Positions 26,019 to 34,656 are shown, counted from the stretch's first letter. The stretch is DNA of 58,527 nucleotides from JAJFUG01 sp964473155 (GCA_964473155.1 CAYYNT010000023.1:1-58527), one strand, 5' to 3'. Made by a program: numbers and translations. The notes: generated by a model from the letters alone, not told the origin.

Positions 26019-26720
26019 ATGAAAATACACCGTCAGCAACTCCTCACCGGAGCCTCCTCCGCCAGCGACACCGCTGTCATAATCGATGTTTTCCGCGCCT
26101 ACACCTGCTCGAGCTTTCTGCTGCATTTCGGAGTCGAGCGGATCATCCTGGAGGAGGACCCAATCCGTGCCCTCCATCTAAAGAGAGAAAACGGATGGCT
26201 GGCCATTGGAGAGGTCAATGGAGTGATGGTGGATGGTTTCGACCTGGGCAACTCACCCAGCGATATTGTCTCGGCCGGGTATGCTGTACTCTCTGGCAAG
26301 ATAATCGTTCAGCGCACCTCGGCTGGCGTGCGTGGGGCGGTGGCCGCAGCCGAGCATTGCCGGAACGTGTTTGTCGGCGCTTATACGACGGCCTCCGCCC
26401 TGGCCCGTGTCATCCAAAGGCTTGAGCCTGACCAGCTCCACCTGGTGGCCATGGGCTGGAACGCCCTGGAGCCGATGCCGGAGGATGAATGCTGCGCAGA
26501 TTACATCCATTCCCTTCTTGAACCGGGCCGTCCGTATGACCACGTAGCCGCCATGCACGGCATACTAACGCATGAAAGCGCGCAAAAGTTCCTGCGCGGC
26601 GACAAACCGCAGTTCCCTCCCACGGATGTCACCTGGTGCCTGATGCGCGACCTTTTTCCCTGGGCAATCCGCGCGGTTCGTTCCGAACTGGGCCTTGAAC
26701 TCGTCAAAGTATCGCCTTAG
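26019..26720 (+). CDS. ComB-like 2-phosphosulfolactate phosphatase family protein
   Basis: A 233-residue protein with ComB-family motifs: IDVFRAYTCSSF near the N-terminus, GEVNGVMVDGFDLGNSP in the middle, and QRTSAG / GAYTTASA. ComB removes phosphate from 2-phosphosulfolactate in coenzyme M synthesis, but many bacterial homologues without that pathway have unknown substrates. The ATG at 26019 has no ribosome binding site. A TTGACA at 25983 and GATATT at 26006 lie so that the transcript would begin at about the ATG. The open frame continues back to a TTG at 25983, which is likely not used. Confidence 0.84.
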   Translation: MKIHRQQLLTGASSASDTAVIIDVFRAYTCSSFLLHFGVERIILEEDPIRALHLKRENGWLAIGEVNGVMVDGFDLGNSPSDIVSAGYAVLSGKIIVQRTSAGVRGAVAAAEHCRNVFVGAYTTASALARVIQRLEPDQLHLVAMGWNALEPMPEDECCADYIHSLLEPGRPYDHVAAMHGILTHESAQKFLRGDKPQFPPTDVTWCLMRDLFPWAIRAVRSELGLELVKVSP

Positions 26721-26722
26721 AC

Positions 26723-27178
26723 TCAGGCATCGAGTTCAGACGTGCAGGACGGGCAGCGGCGCGCGCGTGCATCAACTTTGGAAAAACAATGTGGACACTC
26801 TTTGGTTGCGGGCGATGAAGCCTCTTCAGGCTTTCTTTCTCGTTTAAGCTTGTTTATGCCTTTGACCAGGAAAAACACCGCCACCGCCACTATCGTAAAA
26901 CTGACCACGCTATTGATAAACAGGCCGTAGTTCAACGACACAGCCCCGGCCTCCCTGGCTGCATCCAACGTGGCGAATGGTCCGGGCGCGGCGCCGGGAT
27001 TGAGCACCAGGAACAGGTTCGAGAAATCCACGTTGCCGAGCAGGAGTCCGATCGGCGGCATCATGACGTCCTTGACCAGGGATTGAACGATAGTCCCGAA
27101 AGCGCCGCCGATTATTATACCCACCGCCATGTCGATTACATTTCCCTTGATAGCGAATTCTTTGAATTCCTTTAACAT
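26723..27178 (-). CDS. mscL: MscL mechanosensitive channel with C-terminal zinc ribbon
   Basis: A 151-residue inner-membrane channel that releases solutes on hypo-osmotic shock. The N-terminus MLKEFKEFAIKGNVIDMAVG and the gate helix GIIIGGAFGTIVQSLVKDV are diagnostic of MscL. The second membrane helix (SVVSFTIVAVAVFFLV) is clear. Instead of ending in the usual short cytosolic helix, the protein continues into CPHCFSKVDARARRCPSC, a two-CxxC zinc ribbon. GGAGG lies six bases before the ATG. The ends of this gene and the ComB gene nearly meet. Confidence 0.94.
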   Translation of the reverse strand: MLKEFKEFAIKGNVIDMAVGIIIGGAFGTIVQSLVKDVMMPPIGLLLGNVDFSNLFLVLNPGAAPGPFATLDAAREAGAVSLNYGLFINSVVSFTIVAVAVFFLVKGINKLKRERKPEEASSPATKECPHCFSKVDARARRCPSCTSELDA

Positions 27179-27243
27179 TAATTTCCTCCCGGCTCAGTTT
27201 TAAACAAAGGAGGGCAAATAATCTGGATTAAGACATGAAGCCA

Positions 27244-27270
27244 AGGGGCCGTCCATGAAAGACGGCCCCT
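27244..27270 (-). terminator. Strong hairpin after OmpA gene, no U tract
   Basis: A perfect ten-base stem AGGGGCCGTC/GACGGCCCCT with loop CATGAAA lies 33 bases behind the OmpA stop and upstream of mscL. Neither strand has a proper T run, so it may stabilise the 3' end or help termination rather than being a classic intrinsic terminator. Confidence 0.45.
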
Positions 27271-27302
27271 GGCCCGCAGAAAAACTTATACCCTTCGCCT
27301 GA

Positions 27303-28526
27303 CTACTGGTTCAGACGGATAATCACCCGGCGCTGCTGTTCTGCTGTTGGCGCCGCGGCTTCCGACTCCACGGGGAACTTCCCGCTGGCCTGTATCTGAA
27401 CCCTTCCGGCAGCGACGCCCTTGCTGACCAGATAATCCCGCACAGCCTTGGCGCGGCGCTCAGACAGGGCTATGTTGTAAGCGCTCGTGCCCTTCTGGTC
27501 CGTATATCCGATAAGGTTCACTGTTTCGCCCGATTTCTTGAGCAACTCCGACAGCTTGTCGAGCCTCTCGAAATATTCGCGTTTCACCACGGCCTTGTTG
27601 AAATCGAAATATACATCCAGCTTGAATTCTTCCGCCTTGACCTCCGGGCAGCCCTTGTCATCCACCTTCGTTCCAAGCGGAGTATCCGGGCACTGGTCCA
27701 GATAATCGTAGACGCCATCCTTGTCCGAATCCAGCGGGCAACCGCGGTAATCGACTTTAACTCCCCGCGGTGTTCCGGGACAGGCGTCCTTGTCATCCGT
27801 TACGCCGTCGCCGTCCGAATCCGGGGGCGGGGCCGGTTTTTCTTCTATCACCACAGGAGCCGGCTGCACCGGGAGAGCGGCCACAGGCTCAGCCACCTTC
27901 TTTTCCGGCTTTCCGAACAACAGATTGATGCCGGCGCCAAGCTCCCAGTTATGCGTGCGGCGGTCACCGAGAAAGTCACCCTCGATGAAGTCTTTTTTGA
28001 TGTAGTGGTCGATCGCGTCAAAACGCAAGGAAACGTTTTTGTGCACCGGTACTTCAAGCCCCGCTCCGAAAATTCCCAGGCCGCGGCTCTCTTTCGACTC
28101 CACCCTGACCGGAAGACCGTCGACCGCATTCAGGGCACGATCAGGCTTCATGGTGGCCCGTCCAAAACCCGCGGTAATGAACGGTATCACCGGTCCGGCC
28201 GGGATCAGCAGCCGGGCCGCCGCGCCCCATGCTCCATAGCTGGCTCCAACTTTGGTTGTCCCGGCTTCGTCCTGCGGGCTGATCTCGGTTGGACCGCGCA
28301 GTCCGAAACCCTCGATCCCGAACCAGGGGCACAGATTGAACCCGAACCGCGCCCCCCAAAGAGAACCGTCATCCAGAAGATTGGGATTCTGGTATTCCAT
28401 CCAGTGCGCCAGCACCGGATTCACGTAAAACACCCCCAGACGCTGTTCAGCGCCCGAGACCGAGCCTGCCGCGAGAATAGACGCCAGAACAAATACATTC
28501 AGAACCGAACTTCTTTTAATACGCAT
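27303..28526 (-). CDS. OmpA-family outer membrane protein with TSP3 repeats
   Basis: A 407-residue protein with a signal peptide (cut about after residue 25, VSGA), an N-terminal domain of about 190 residues with alternating beta-barrel pattern, a Pro-rich linker, and two calcium-binding thrombospondin type-3 repeats (DSDGDGVTDDKDACPGTP and DSDKDGVYDYLDQCPDTP). It ends in an OmpA C-terminal domain (NLIGYTDQKGTSAYNIALSE), which binds peptidoglycan. It probably anchors the outer membrane to the wall. AAGGAGG precedes the ATG. Confidence 0.93.
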   Translation of the reverse strand: MRIKRSSVLNVFVLASILAAGSVSGAEQRLGVFYVNPVLAHWMEYQNPNLLDDGSLWGARFGFNLCPWFGIEGFGLRGPTEISPQDEAGTTKVGASYGAWGAAARLLIPAGPVIPFITAGFGRATMKPDRALNAVDGLPVRVESKESRGLGIFGAGLEVPVHKNVSLRFDAIDHYIKKDFIEGDFLGDRRTHNWELGAGINLLFGKPEKKVAEPVAALPVQPAPVVIEEKPAPPPDSDGDGVTDDKDACPGTPRGVKVDYRGCPLDSDKDGVYDYLDQCPDTPLGTKVDDKGCPEVKAEEFKLDVYFDFNKAVVKREYFERLDKLSELLKKSGETVNLIGYTDQKGTSAYNIALSERRAKAVRDYLVSKGVAAGRVQIQASGKFPVESEAAAPTAEQQRRVIIRLNQ

Positions 28527-28623
28527 TTCTCCTCCTTCCCGACTGCAAGAATCATGAGAAATAGCGGGGGATACAGCTTCCTTTCCTTTAACTTTGACAC
28601 ATTTTTCTCACGAATGCAAGTAA

Positions 28624-28649
28624 CCGCACAATATTTTAATTTTGTGCGG
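28624..28649 (-). terminator. Inverted repeat between SIS and OmpA genes
   Basis: CCGCACAA (28624-28631) and TTGTGCGG (28642-28649) form a perfect eight-base stem around an AT-only ten-base loop. It lies 28 bases after the SIS gene stop. Without a U tract it is only a possible terminator or operator. Confidence 0.35.
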
Positions 28650-28676
28650 GAACCGCTGTAAATCAGGGGAAAGATA

Positions 28677-29420
28677 TCAGAAATGTCTCATCTGAGAGGC
28701 AAAAGCGGAGCGAATCCGGTCGGTATGGGCCTGATCGTTCACCGCGATCACGGGCGGGGTGTCGCCATCCGCGGCCATTATCTCGGCCACCCGGATGACG
28801 AGGCAGTTTATAATGAAAGAGTGCAGGATTGTGGCCACGGCCCCGACTTTGAGGTTCGGGAAACCCTCGACAGGGACAACGGTTTCGTTGGGGTCCATAT
28901 GGTTGTCGATTACGATATCCGCCGCCTCGAACAATCGCCTGCCGGAGGGGTGGGCATTCGCCGTTCCCCGAGGGACGGCTTTCGAATAGGCCGGGCATGT
29001 GATGGCGATAACCTTAGCGCCCAGTTCGCGGGCACGGATAGCCGCCTGGACGCAGACAGCGTTGAAGCCATAGGCGTTCGCCACGATAAGGACATCACCA
29101 GCGGTAATACCATATTGTTCGAGACAAGCGTCCGCATGCGCGGCCTGCCCCTCGAGACGGTGAGTGAAACGGATTCCATTGGCCGCGCTCAGTCCATGAT
29201 CCAGAAGGGCGTTAACCGGAATCAGCCCGCCCTTGCGGCAGAAAGCATCCTCCGCCGCGATCTGGCTGTGCACTCCGGGGCCGTATATATGCACCACGCG
29301 CCCGGCCCGGAAGCGCACGATCATCGCCCTGGCGGCAGCCTCCAATGCCTGGCTTTCCATGGCTGTCACCTGAACGAGACAGCGATTCACGTATTCAAGG
29401 TACTTTTCTATCCCGGTCAT
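28677..29420 (-). CDS. SIS-domain sugar isomerase/regulator-like protein
   Basis: A 247-residue cytosolic protein with one SIS domain: VVHIYGPGVHSQIAAEDAF (phosphosugar loop), NALLDHGL, and GDVLIVANAYGFNAVCVQAA. This matches the family of uncharacterised SIS proteins of the UPF0309 type that bind phosphosugars. The exact function is unknown. The ATG at 29420 has GGA about six bases before it; the frame reaches back to a TTG at 29465, which is less likely. A perfect palindrome 51 bases upstream may be its operator. Confidence 0.8.
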   Translation of the reverse strand: MTGIEKYLEYVNRCLVQVTAMESQALEAAARAMIVRFRAGRVVHIYGPGVHSQIAAEDAFCRKGGLIPVNALLDHGLSAANGIRFTHRLEGQAAHADACLEQYGITAGDVLIVANAYGFNAVCVQAAIRARELGAKVIAITCPAYSKAVPRGTANAHPSGRRLFEAADIVIDNHMDPNETVVPVEGFPNLKVGAVATILHSFIINCLVIRVAEIMAADGDTPPVIAVNDQAHTDRIRSAFASQMRHF

Positions 29421-29470
29421 TGCTGTCCAGTAAAAACACATTGTGAATATTAACAAAAAAACCAAATACT

Positions 29471-29486
29471 GTATACATATGTATAC
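29471..29486. promoter_or_regulatory. Perfect 16-base palindrome, likely operator
   Basis: GTATACATATGTATAC is exactly self-complementary. It lies 51-66 bases upstream of the SIS gene start and touches the stop codon of the preceding gene. GTATAC half sites of this kind occur in operators of GntR-type repressors. No such regulator is encoded in the window. Confidence 0.5.
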
Positions 29487-31096
29487 TAATCAGCTTTCAT
29501 TTCAGCCTGAGTCAACGTTTCTGTATTAATAGAGGTCATAACGACTTTGCCCTGCTGACGGGACAGATATTCAGGGATACGCTCATGGCTTGATGGAGTG
29601 ACTTCCTCATCGTAGCCGTTTTTTGCGGCAATCGCCACGCCGATAGCCGCCAGTCCGGAACCCAGAGCCAGCGATCCCGCAATGCCGCCGATTGTGAAAT
29701 AGTATACCAGAGCGACCATGACCGCAAGCCCCAGTATCAGAGGCAGGGCGTAAATTGTCTTCTTGATCGCATTATTTACCCTTATCTCTCCGGCCAGACT
29801 CTCCATGTAGCCGAGCACTATGCTGCGCACGGCTTTCTGTCCCGTTTCCTGGCACAGAAAAGCTGCGATGGCGCCCAGGGCGAAACTCGACTGCTCCACG
29901 CCGGAGCCATAGCGGCCGAACAGGTAATGATCCACCTGGTCAGCGGTATGCAGTATGGCCAGAAGGTAACCGTTGGGCAGATGAAAACACTGTCCCGAGC
30001 GAAGGCTTGAATTCAGATTATAAAGGGCTTCGGCACGTAGAAACACTTTGCCTTTCTTGTTTTTCAGAGCCTGGCTCAGAAAACTCGCCGAGACGGCCTT
30101 CCTCGCCGCGGACAGATCAACTCCCGAGGTCGCCGGGGCAACGAAATCATAGCGCAGCGCCACCTCCTGCGCTCCAATCACACTCCTGTTCCGTACGTAG
30201 TCCTTTAAATGGTTTATGCCCTCAAGTTCAATCCTGCAAAGCTCTTCATGCATGTTCAGGTCGATCAGAATCTCTTTCAACCGTACAAAATCGCAGGGAT
30301 AAAAATCGAACATCTCGTACAGACGGCGCAGTTTTTCTCCGGCCTCGACGCGAAGAGAATTCTCGATGTAAAGGTCCTCTTTCATATCCCGCGCGCGCGT
30401 GTCCTTTTCAAGACGCAATGTCACATAACGCCGCACGACAAGGCTTTCATCGAAAATAACCGGCAGGCTGATCTGTTCGATGACCTGATTGATTGAAATA
30501 TCTTCCTCCGGAGCAACCTTTACCATCTTGTACCGGATGTTGAACCAGCGCTGAAGCCCATTGTCAAAAATAAAATCCCGGAGCTTTTTCAAACCGTATT
30601 CATCGATCATTCCGTTAAACTGATCGATATCACTGTCGCTGAACTGCGCTGAAAAAAGCAGAAAATACAGGTCCACAACGGTCTGCTCAGGCAGTTCTTG
30701 CTGAGGTGCGAGGTTGATCAGGCGGCGCTCATCGGCCTTGGAGGACAACATCAACTGCAGCAGTGCGATCTCGCAGCTTTTTGGCATGATCTCCTGACGG
30801 AATATCTCGACCGCTTTTTTCTCGAGGGCGCGGAACAGAGGCGCCAGAGTTATTCCGTATTCATTTCCGATCGCAGCAAGACGCGGGTAGTTGCGGGCGC
30901 CGACATCCTCGATTATACGACGGAAATAATCCACTTCCTGCGATTCAGCAAGAAGCGTGGAGGTCCGGTTCAGTTTGATCTGATTGAGGATGCTGTTCTT
31001 ATTCATTATCCTCCGCCCGCCGTAGGGGAAGCTGCCGTAAGAATAAGCGAATCCTCCAGCCTTTTCAACTTTTTTCTCCACTGGCATTATTGTCAT
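29486..31096 (-). CDS. Unknown 536-residue protein with C-terminal membrane helices
   Basis: I do not recognise this protein. Residues 1-430 are mostly helical and charged, with leucine-rich spans; two hydrophobic segments follow (about 448-470 and 472-495), then a short polar tail. It looks like a cytosolic domain with a C-terminal membrane anchor. Two starts are possible: ATG at 31096 with GGGGAG upstream, and ATG at 31006 with GGAGG only three bases away. It may share a transcript with the SIS gene downstream, though the palindrome between them argues for separate control. Confidence 0.72.
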   Translation of the reverse strand: MTIMPVEKKVEKAGGFAYSYGSFPYGGRRIMNKNSILNQIKLNRTSTLLAESQEVDYFRRIIEDVGARNYPRLAAIGNEYGITLAPLFRALEKKAVEIFRQEIMPKSCEIALLQLMLSSKADERRLINLAPQQELPEQTVVDLYFLLFSAQFSDSDIDQFNGMIDEYGLKKLRDFIFDNGLQRWFNIRYKMVKVAPEEDISINQVIEQISLPVIFDESLVVRRYVTLRLEKDTRARDMKEDLYIENSLRVEAGEKLRRLYEMFDFYPCDFVRLKEILIDLNMHEELCRIELEGINHLKDYVRNRSVIGAQEVALRYDFVAPATSGVDLSAARKAVSASFLSQALKNKKGKVFLRAEALYNLNSSLRSGQCFHLPNGYLLAILHTADQVDHYLFGRYGSGVEQSSFALGAIAAFLCQETGQKAVRSIVLGYMESLAGEIRVNNAIKKTIYALPLILGLAVMVALVYYFTIGGIAGSLALGSGLAAIGVAIAAKNGYDEEVTPSSHERIPEYLSRQQGKVVMTSINTETLTQAEMKAD

Positions 31097-31366
31097 CAGC
31101 TCTCCCCGGGGCCGTTGTCAAGCCGATTACTTAACCATCCGGCTTTACCCCCCCGGGAGATTGTATGCAAATTTCGAGCCGTGACAACAAAAACGAATGG
31201 CATCTCCAAGCCTCATCCTGCTTTCAGCGCATTTTATTACCTTCTGACACGGTCCGAGCTAATCCTTAACCTGACCTATCTTCTCAACCGCTATCCCGCC
31301 GGAAGGGATTGGACCCCGGATACTCATAACCGGGCCGTTTTCCCCGATCCTTGTACGATGCCGGTT
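31097..31366. other. Spacer with no visible gene
   Basis: Two minus-strand genes are separated by 270 bases that contain no open frame with a binding site and no clear terminator. Part of it presumably holds the promoter of the unknown membrane protein. Confidence 0.4.
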
Positions 31367-32335
31367 TCAGTCCCTGTAAGTATGACCGTTGCTTTCAAGA
31401 TAATCCTGCAATATTACGCGAACCTCTTTACGGGAGCGCGCCTCAAACAGCTTTCGCCGCAACTCCGCTCCGTTTACCAGGAACCGGGTGTACCAGCCGA
31501 GATGTTTGCGCATCTGGATCACGCCACTGCTTTCTCCGTATTCTTCCACATTCATGTCCAGATGTTGCAGCGCGACAAGGAATCTCTCTTCCAATCCAGG
31601 CGGGCCGGGGTCTTCCCCTCCATCGAGCATGCGCCTGGCCCTCCCGCCCAGCCATGGATTGCCCAGCAGCGCCCGTCCCAGCATGACGCTGTCGCAGCCC
31701 GTGACCTCGATCATCCGCAGCGCATCGCCGGGTTCTGTGATATCGCCGCTGCCGATAACTGGAACCGGAGAAATATTTTTCAATTCGCGGATATGGCCCC
31801 AGTCGGCCGCGCCGGAATAGCCCTGCTCCCTGGTTCGCGCATGAATAGCCACCGCCGCAACCCCGGCATCGAAAAGACGGCGCCCGACATCGAGATAGTT
31901 CAGAGACGCCGCGTTCCATCCGCTGCGTATCTTGGCGCTCACCGGTAGACCGCCCGCTCCACGGACAGCGGCCCGCGCCACTCGCTCAAGCAGCGCCGGC
32001 TCTTTCATCAGCGAGACCCCGCCGTTACGCCGCACCACTTTCGGCGCCGGGCAGCCGAAATTCAGATCGATAAAATCCGGTCCTGCCTGGGCTGCCATGG
32101 CGCTTGCCCGCTCCATTACCTCCGGGTCGGCCCCGAAAAGCTGGATTCCGACTGGACGCTCCTCGGGCCTGAATGCGATCAAATCCAGGGTTTTTCTACC
32201 GCCCCGGACCAATCCCTCGGCGCTGACCATTTCGGACCAGGTGATATCCGCGCCCAGGCGGCGGTAAAGACGGCGGAAAACTGAATCCGAAACTCCCGCC
32301 ATCGGGGCCTGGATCACTTTACGGATGAAATCCAT
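31367..32335 (-). CDS. tRNA-dihydrouridine synthase (DusB-like)
   Basis: A 322-residue FMN TIM-barrel enzyme that reduces uridines in the tRNA D loop. The start IQAPMAGVSDSVFR is the FMN-binding segment; the catalytic cysteine lies in IDLNFGCPAPKVVRRNGG. Further motifs are HARTREQGYSGAADW and GRALLGNPW. The ATG at 32335 has AAGGTG seven bases upstream; the frame extends back to a TTG at 32368. It stands alone on the minus strand. Confidence 0.93.
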   Translation of the reverse strand: MDFIRKVIQAPMAGVSDSVFRRLYRRLGADITWSEMVSAEGLVRGGRKTLDLIAFRPEERPVGIQLFGADPEVMERASAMAAQAGPDFIDLNFGCPAPKVVRRNGGVSLMKEPALLERVARAAVRGAGGLPVSAKIRSGWNAASLNYLDVGRRLFDAGVAAVAIHARTREQGYSGAADWGHIRELKNISPVPVIGSGDITEPGDALRMIEVTGCDSVMLGRALLGNPWLGGRARRMLDGGEDPGPPGLEERFLVALQHLDMNVEEYGESSGVIQMRKHLGWYTRFLVNGAELRRKLFEARSRKEVRVILQDYLESNGHTYRD

Positions 32336-32448
32336 TCTGTCGCACCTTTTTTCTTCAATCGATTCCAACTAACCTGATTTATTCACAAATTCTCACATTC
32401 CTTTGTGGGTGTGGCTATAAAACTCCCTTTAAGGAATCCGGTTGCATT

Positions 32449-32502
32449 TGCAGGGGCGGCCCCATGTGGCCGCCCGGGAGCACACGCGGGTACGCCACTA
32501 CA
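32449..32502. repeat. REP-like intergenic palindromic element
   Basis: GCAGGGGCGGCCCCATGTGG starts an element whose core stem is GGGCGGCC (32454-32461) and GGCCGCCC (32468-32475) around CCATGT. A second, decayed arm (GCGGGTACGCCACTAC) follows. The shape matches a common class of dispersed intergenic palindromes that begin with GTAGGGGC and end with GCCCCTAC in many uncultured genomes. I see one copy in the window. It lies in the 344-base gap between dus and nth. Confidence 0.5.
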
Positions 32503-32599
32503 TTTTATGAATAATACAGACTAAATTCCGGTGCAGAAATATTGCCAATCCACAGAACGGCTGTCAAGGCGCCGGCGAGATTTTAAGCCGCTTGCAGAC

Positions 32600-32629
32600 T
32601 TGCCGCGCAAGGTATCCATTAATTATGTT
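32600..32629 (+). promoter_or_regulatory. Candidate promoter for nth
   Basis: TTGCCG (32600-32605), 18 bases, TATGTT (32624-32629). The start codon is 50 bases further on, with AAGGA just upstream of it. Confidence 0.4.
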
Positions 32630-32679
32630 TTAAAAATGACGGCAGGGTAAGTCTGAAGCTTTTCGGAAAGGAAAAGGAA

Positions 32680-33336
32680 ATGAAGGATTCGGACATTCAT
32701 GAGGTCGTGAGGCTGCTTAAAATCCTTGCCGCGGGCTGGGACCTTCCCATAGTTACGGAAATGGTCCAGCGCCGGCGCGATCCTTTTCGCGTGCTGATTG
32801 CCACCATACTGAGCCTGCGAACCAAGGACGAGACCACGGCCGCCGCGAGCAGCCGCCTGTTCGCGCTGGCTGGCTCGCCAAGAGAGATACTGGGTATGAG
32901 CCGCGAGCAGATCGCCTCCGCAATCTATCCGGTGGGTTTCTACAAGACCAAGGCCGACAATATTCTCTCAGTCTGCCGTATACTGGAGGATAATTACAGC
33001 GGGAATGTGCCGGACAGCATGGATGAACTTCTGGCCCTGCCGGGCGTCGGGAGGAAGACAGCGAACCTGGTTCTCAGCCTGGGTCACGGTAAGCCGGGCC
33101 TCTGCGTGGACACACATGTCCACCGCATTTCCAACCGCCTGGGTTATGTCCGGACCCAGACTCCGGAAAAAACAGAATTCGCTCTGCGCGATAAGCTCCC
33201 GGCCGAATACTGGGTCGCCTGGAACGACCTTCTGGTGGCTTTCGGGCAGAACCTGTGCAAACCCGTATCGCCGTTCTGCTCGCGCTGTCCCCTTACTTCC
33301 TGCTGCGAACGCGCCGGGGTGAAACATTCCCGCTGA
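32680..33336 (+). CDS. nth: Endonuclease III
   Basis: A 218-residue DNA glycosylase/AP lyase for oxidised pyrimidines. It has the helix-hairpin-helix LPGVGRKTANLVLS with the catalytic lysine, the catalytic aspartate in CVDTHVHRISNRLGYV, and a C-terminal [4Fe-4S] ligand set C-x6-C-x2-C-x5-C in CKPVSPFCSRCPLTSCC. The length is standard. Its stop abuts the stop of the convergent HDOD gene. Confidence 0.95.
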   Translation: MKDSDIHEVVRLLKILAAGWDLPIVTEMVQRRRDPFRVLIATILSLRTKDETTAAASSRLFALAGSPREILGMSREQIASAIYPVGFYKTKADNILSVCRILEDNYSGNVPDSMDELLALPGVGRKTANLVLSLGHGKPGLCVDTHVHRISNRLGYVRTQTPEKTEFALRDKLPAEYWVAWNDLLVAFGQNLCKPVSPFCSRCPLTSCCERAGVKHSR

Positions 33337-34479
33337 TCACGCAGTGCGGCTGAATTCGTCGATCAGACGCATGGTCCGGTCAATCTCCTGCCTGAGCTTT
33401 GACAGGTTGCCTGTCGAGGCGGCTTTCACCCCCAATATGTCCGGCAGAGAAATCCGCTCCGTTTGCGGTTCCGCCAGCGGATGCGGTTGACCGCATTCAT
33501 GTGCCAGCTTTTCGGCCAGAGAAATGACACAGGCCCCGAAAGCGGTTTCCCGGCTCACACTCTCCGGCAGACCGCTCGACGCCGCATGATGCAGCCAGAT
33601 CAGCCGGCAGATTCCATCCGGAATGCGCCACTGCTCGGCCAGAAGGCTGCCGGCCAGCGGATGATCGAAGCCGAACGCTCCCTGTTCCAGAGCGAGAGAA
33701 TCCTTTTCCGCTTCATCCCCGGACAACCTGGCGAACAGTTCCCCCGCGGCCTGACGGTCAAACCGTTCAAACACAACCCAGCCGATATCGTGCAGAAGGG
33801 CCGCCGTGGTCACCGGCCCGACCGATCCCGGCGGGGCGTCCAGCTCTTTCAGAATATGCTCGGCCGCCACGGAAACAGCGTGGGAATGACGCCAGAAAGC
33901 TTTCTGATCGAACATGGACGATTCTCCGGCCAGACCCAGATGATCGCGGGTCATCCCCTGGAATACAATGTTCTTCACCTGGTTGTAACCGAGGTAAGTA
34001 ATGGCCCGCGACAATGAGTCTATCCGCTGGCGCAGTCCGAACGCCGCGGAATTGACGGTCTTCAGAATGCGGGCTGCGTACATGGGATTGGAGGCCAGGG
34101 CCAGGGCCACCTCGCGTGGGTCACGGTTGAAATCGGCCTGCACCACTCCCCCGGAAGGGTTCTGCATGTCCCGGACAAGGTGCTCCAGCCTCCAGAGAGT
34201 CTCCAGCTCCAGCCCGGCGCGGGAGAGCGGCCCCGGACCGGCGGCCCGCGCAAAGCCGTTCTCTCCTGTTGCCGTGGCGGATGGAGCCGCGCTCACGTTC
34301 TTTTTCTCAGCCGGAGGAACTGTCTCGTAAACTGGTTCTTTGTGCGGCGGCTCAATGAAGGCGTCTTCGTCCTGAGGCTCCCCTTTCCGGCGCAAGAGGC
34401 CGAACAGAAGATACAGGACACCCATAAGAACCAGACCAAGCACGATATAATGAATTATGCCCAATTCTTTCACCCTCAT
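33337..34479 (-). CDS. Membrane-anchored HDOD-domain signalling protein
   Basis: A 380-residue protein. A single N-terminal helix (IIHYIVLGLVLMGVLYLLFGLL, split here by its charged ends) anchors it, and a flexible acidic linker of about 60 residues follows. The rest is an HDOD domain: ALASNPMYAARILKTVNS, SRAITYLGYNQVKNIVFQ and ALLHDIGWVVFERFD. HDOD domains lack the full metal site of HD phosphodiesterases and act as signalling or scaffold modules. The ATG at 34479 lies just behind a strong promoter (about 15-base leader) and has no clear Shine-Dalgarno. It is transcribed away from the giant sensor gene. Confidence 0.85.
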   Translation of the reverse strand: MRVKELGIIHYIVLGLVLMGVLYLLFGLLRRKGEPQDEDAFIEPPHKEPVYETVPPAEKKNVSAAPSATATGENGFARAAGPGPLSRAGLELETLWRLEHLVRDMQNPSGGVVQADFNRDPREVALALASNPMYAARILKTVNSAAFGLRQRIDSLSRAITYLGYNQVKNIVFQGMTRDHLGLAGESSMFDQKAFWRHSHAVSVAAEHILKELDAPPGSVGPVTTAALLHDIGWVVFERFDRQAAGELFARLSGDEAEKDSLALEQGAFGFDHPLAGSLLAEQWRIPDGICRLIWLHHAASSGLPESVSRETAFGACVISLAEKLAHECGQPHPLAEPQTERISLPDILGVKAASTGNLSKLRQEIDRTMRLIDEFSRTA

Positions 34480-34500
34480 TGGATTATGTATGATAAGGCG

Positions 34501-34530
34501 ATTGTAACCCGTCACGGCCTGAACTGTCAA
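34501..34530 (-). promoter_or_regulatory. Promoter of the HDOD gene
   Basis: On the minus strand: TTGACA (34530-34525), 18 bases, TACAAT (34506-34501), near consensus. The predicted start near 34494 leaves a leader of about 15 bases. Confidence 0.65.
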
Positions 34531-34560
34531 GCCACAAACAGGAGGTAAAACGTTTAAGGC

Positions 34561-34590
34561 TTGACGGGCAGAAGCGGTTTCTGGTAGTAT
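34561..34590 (+). promoter_or_regulatory. Promoter of the sensor/partner-switch operon
   Basis: TTGACG (34561-34566), 18 bases, TAGTAT (34585-34590). Transcription would begin near 34597, some 60 bases before the GTG start of the giant sensor. It is divergent from, and 30 bases away from, the HDOD promoter, so the two could be co-regulated. Confidence 0.5.
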
Positions 34591-34656
34591 TAACAGGCTT
34601 TTGTGCCGATTGTCGGCCCGTGGCAATCATGTATGTGCGCTGAAAGGGACTCTCCT

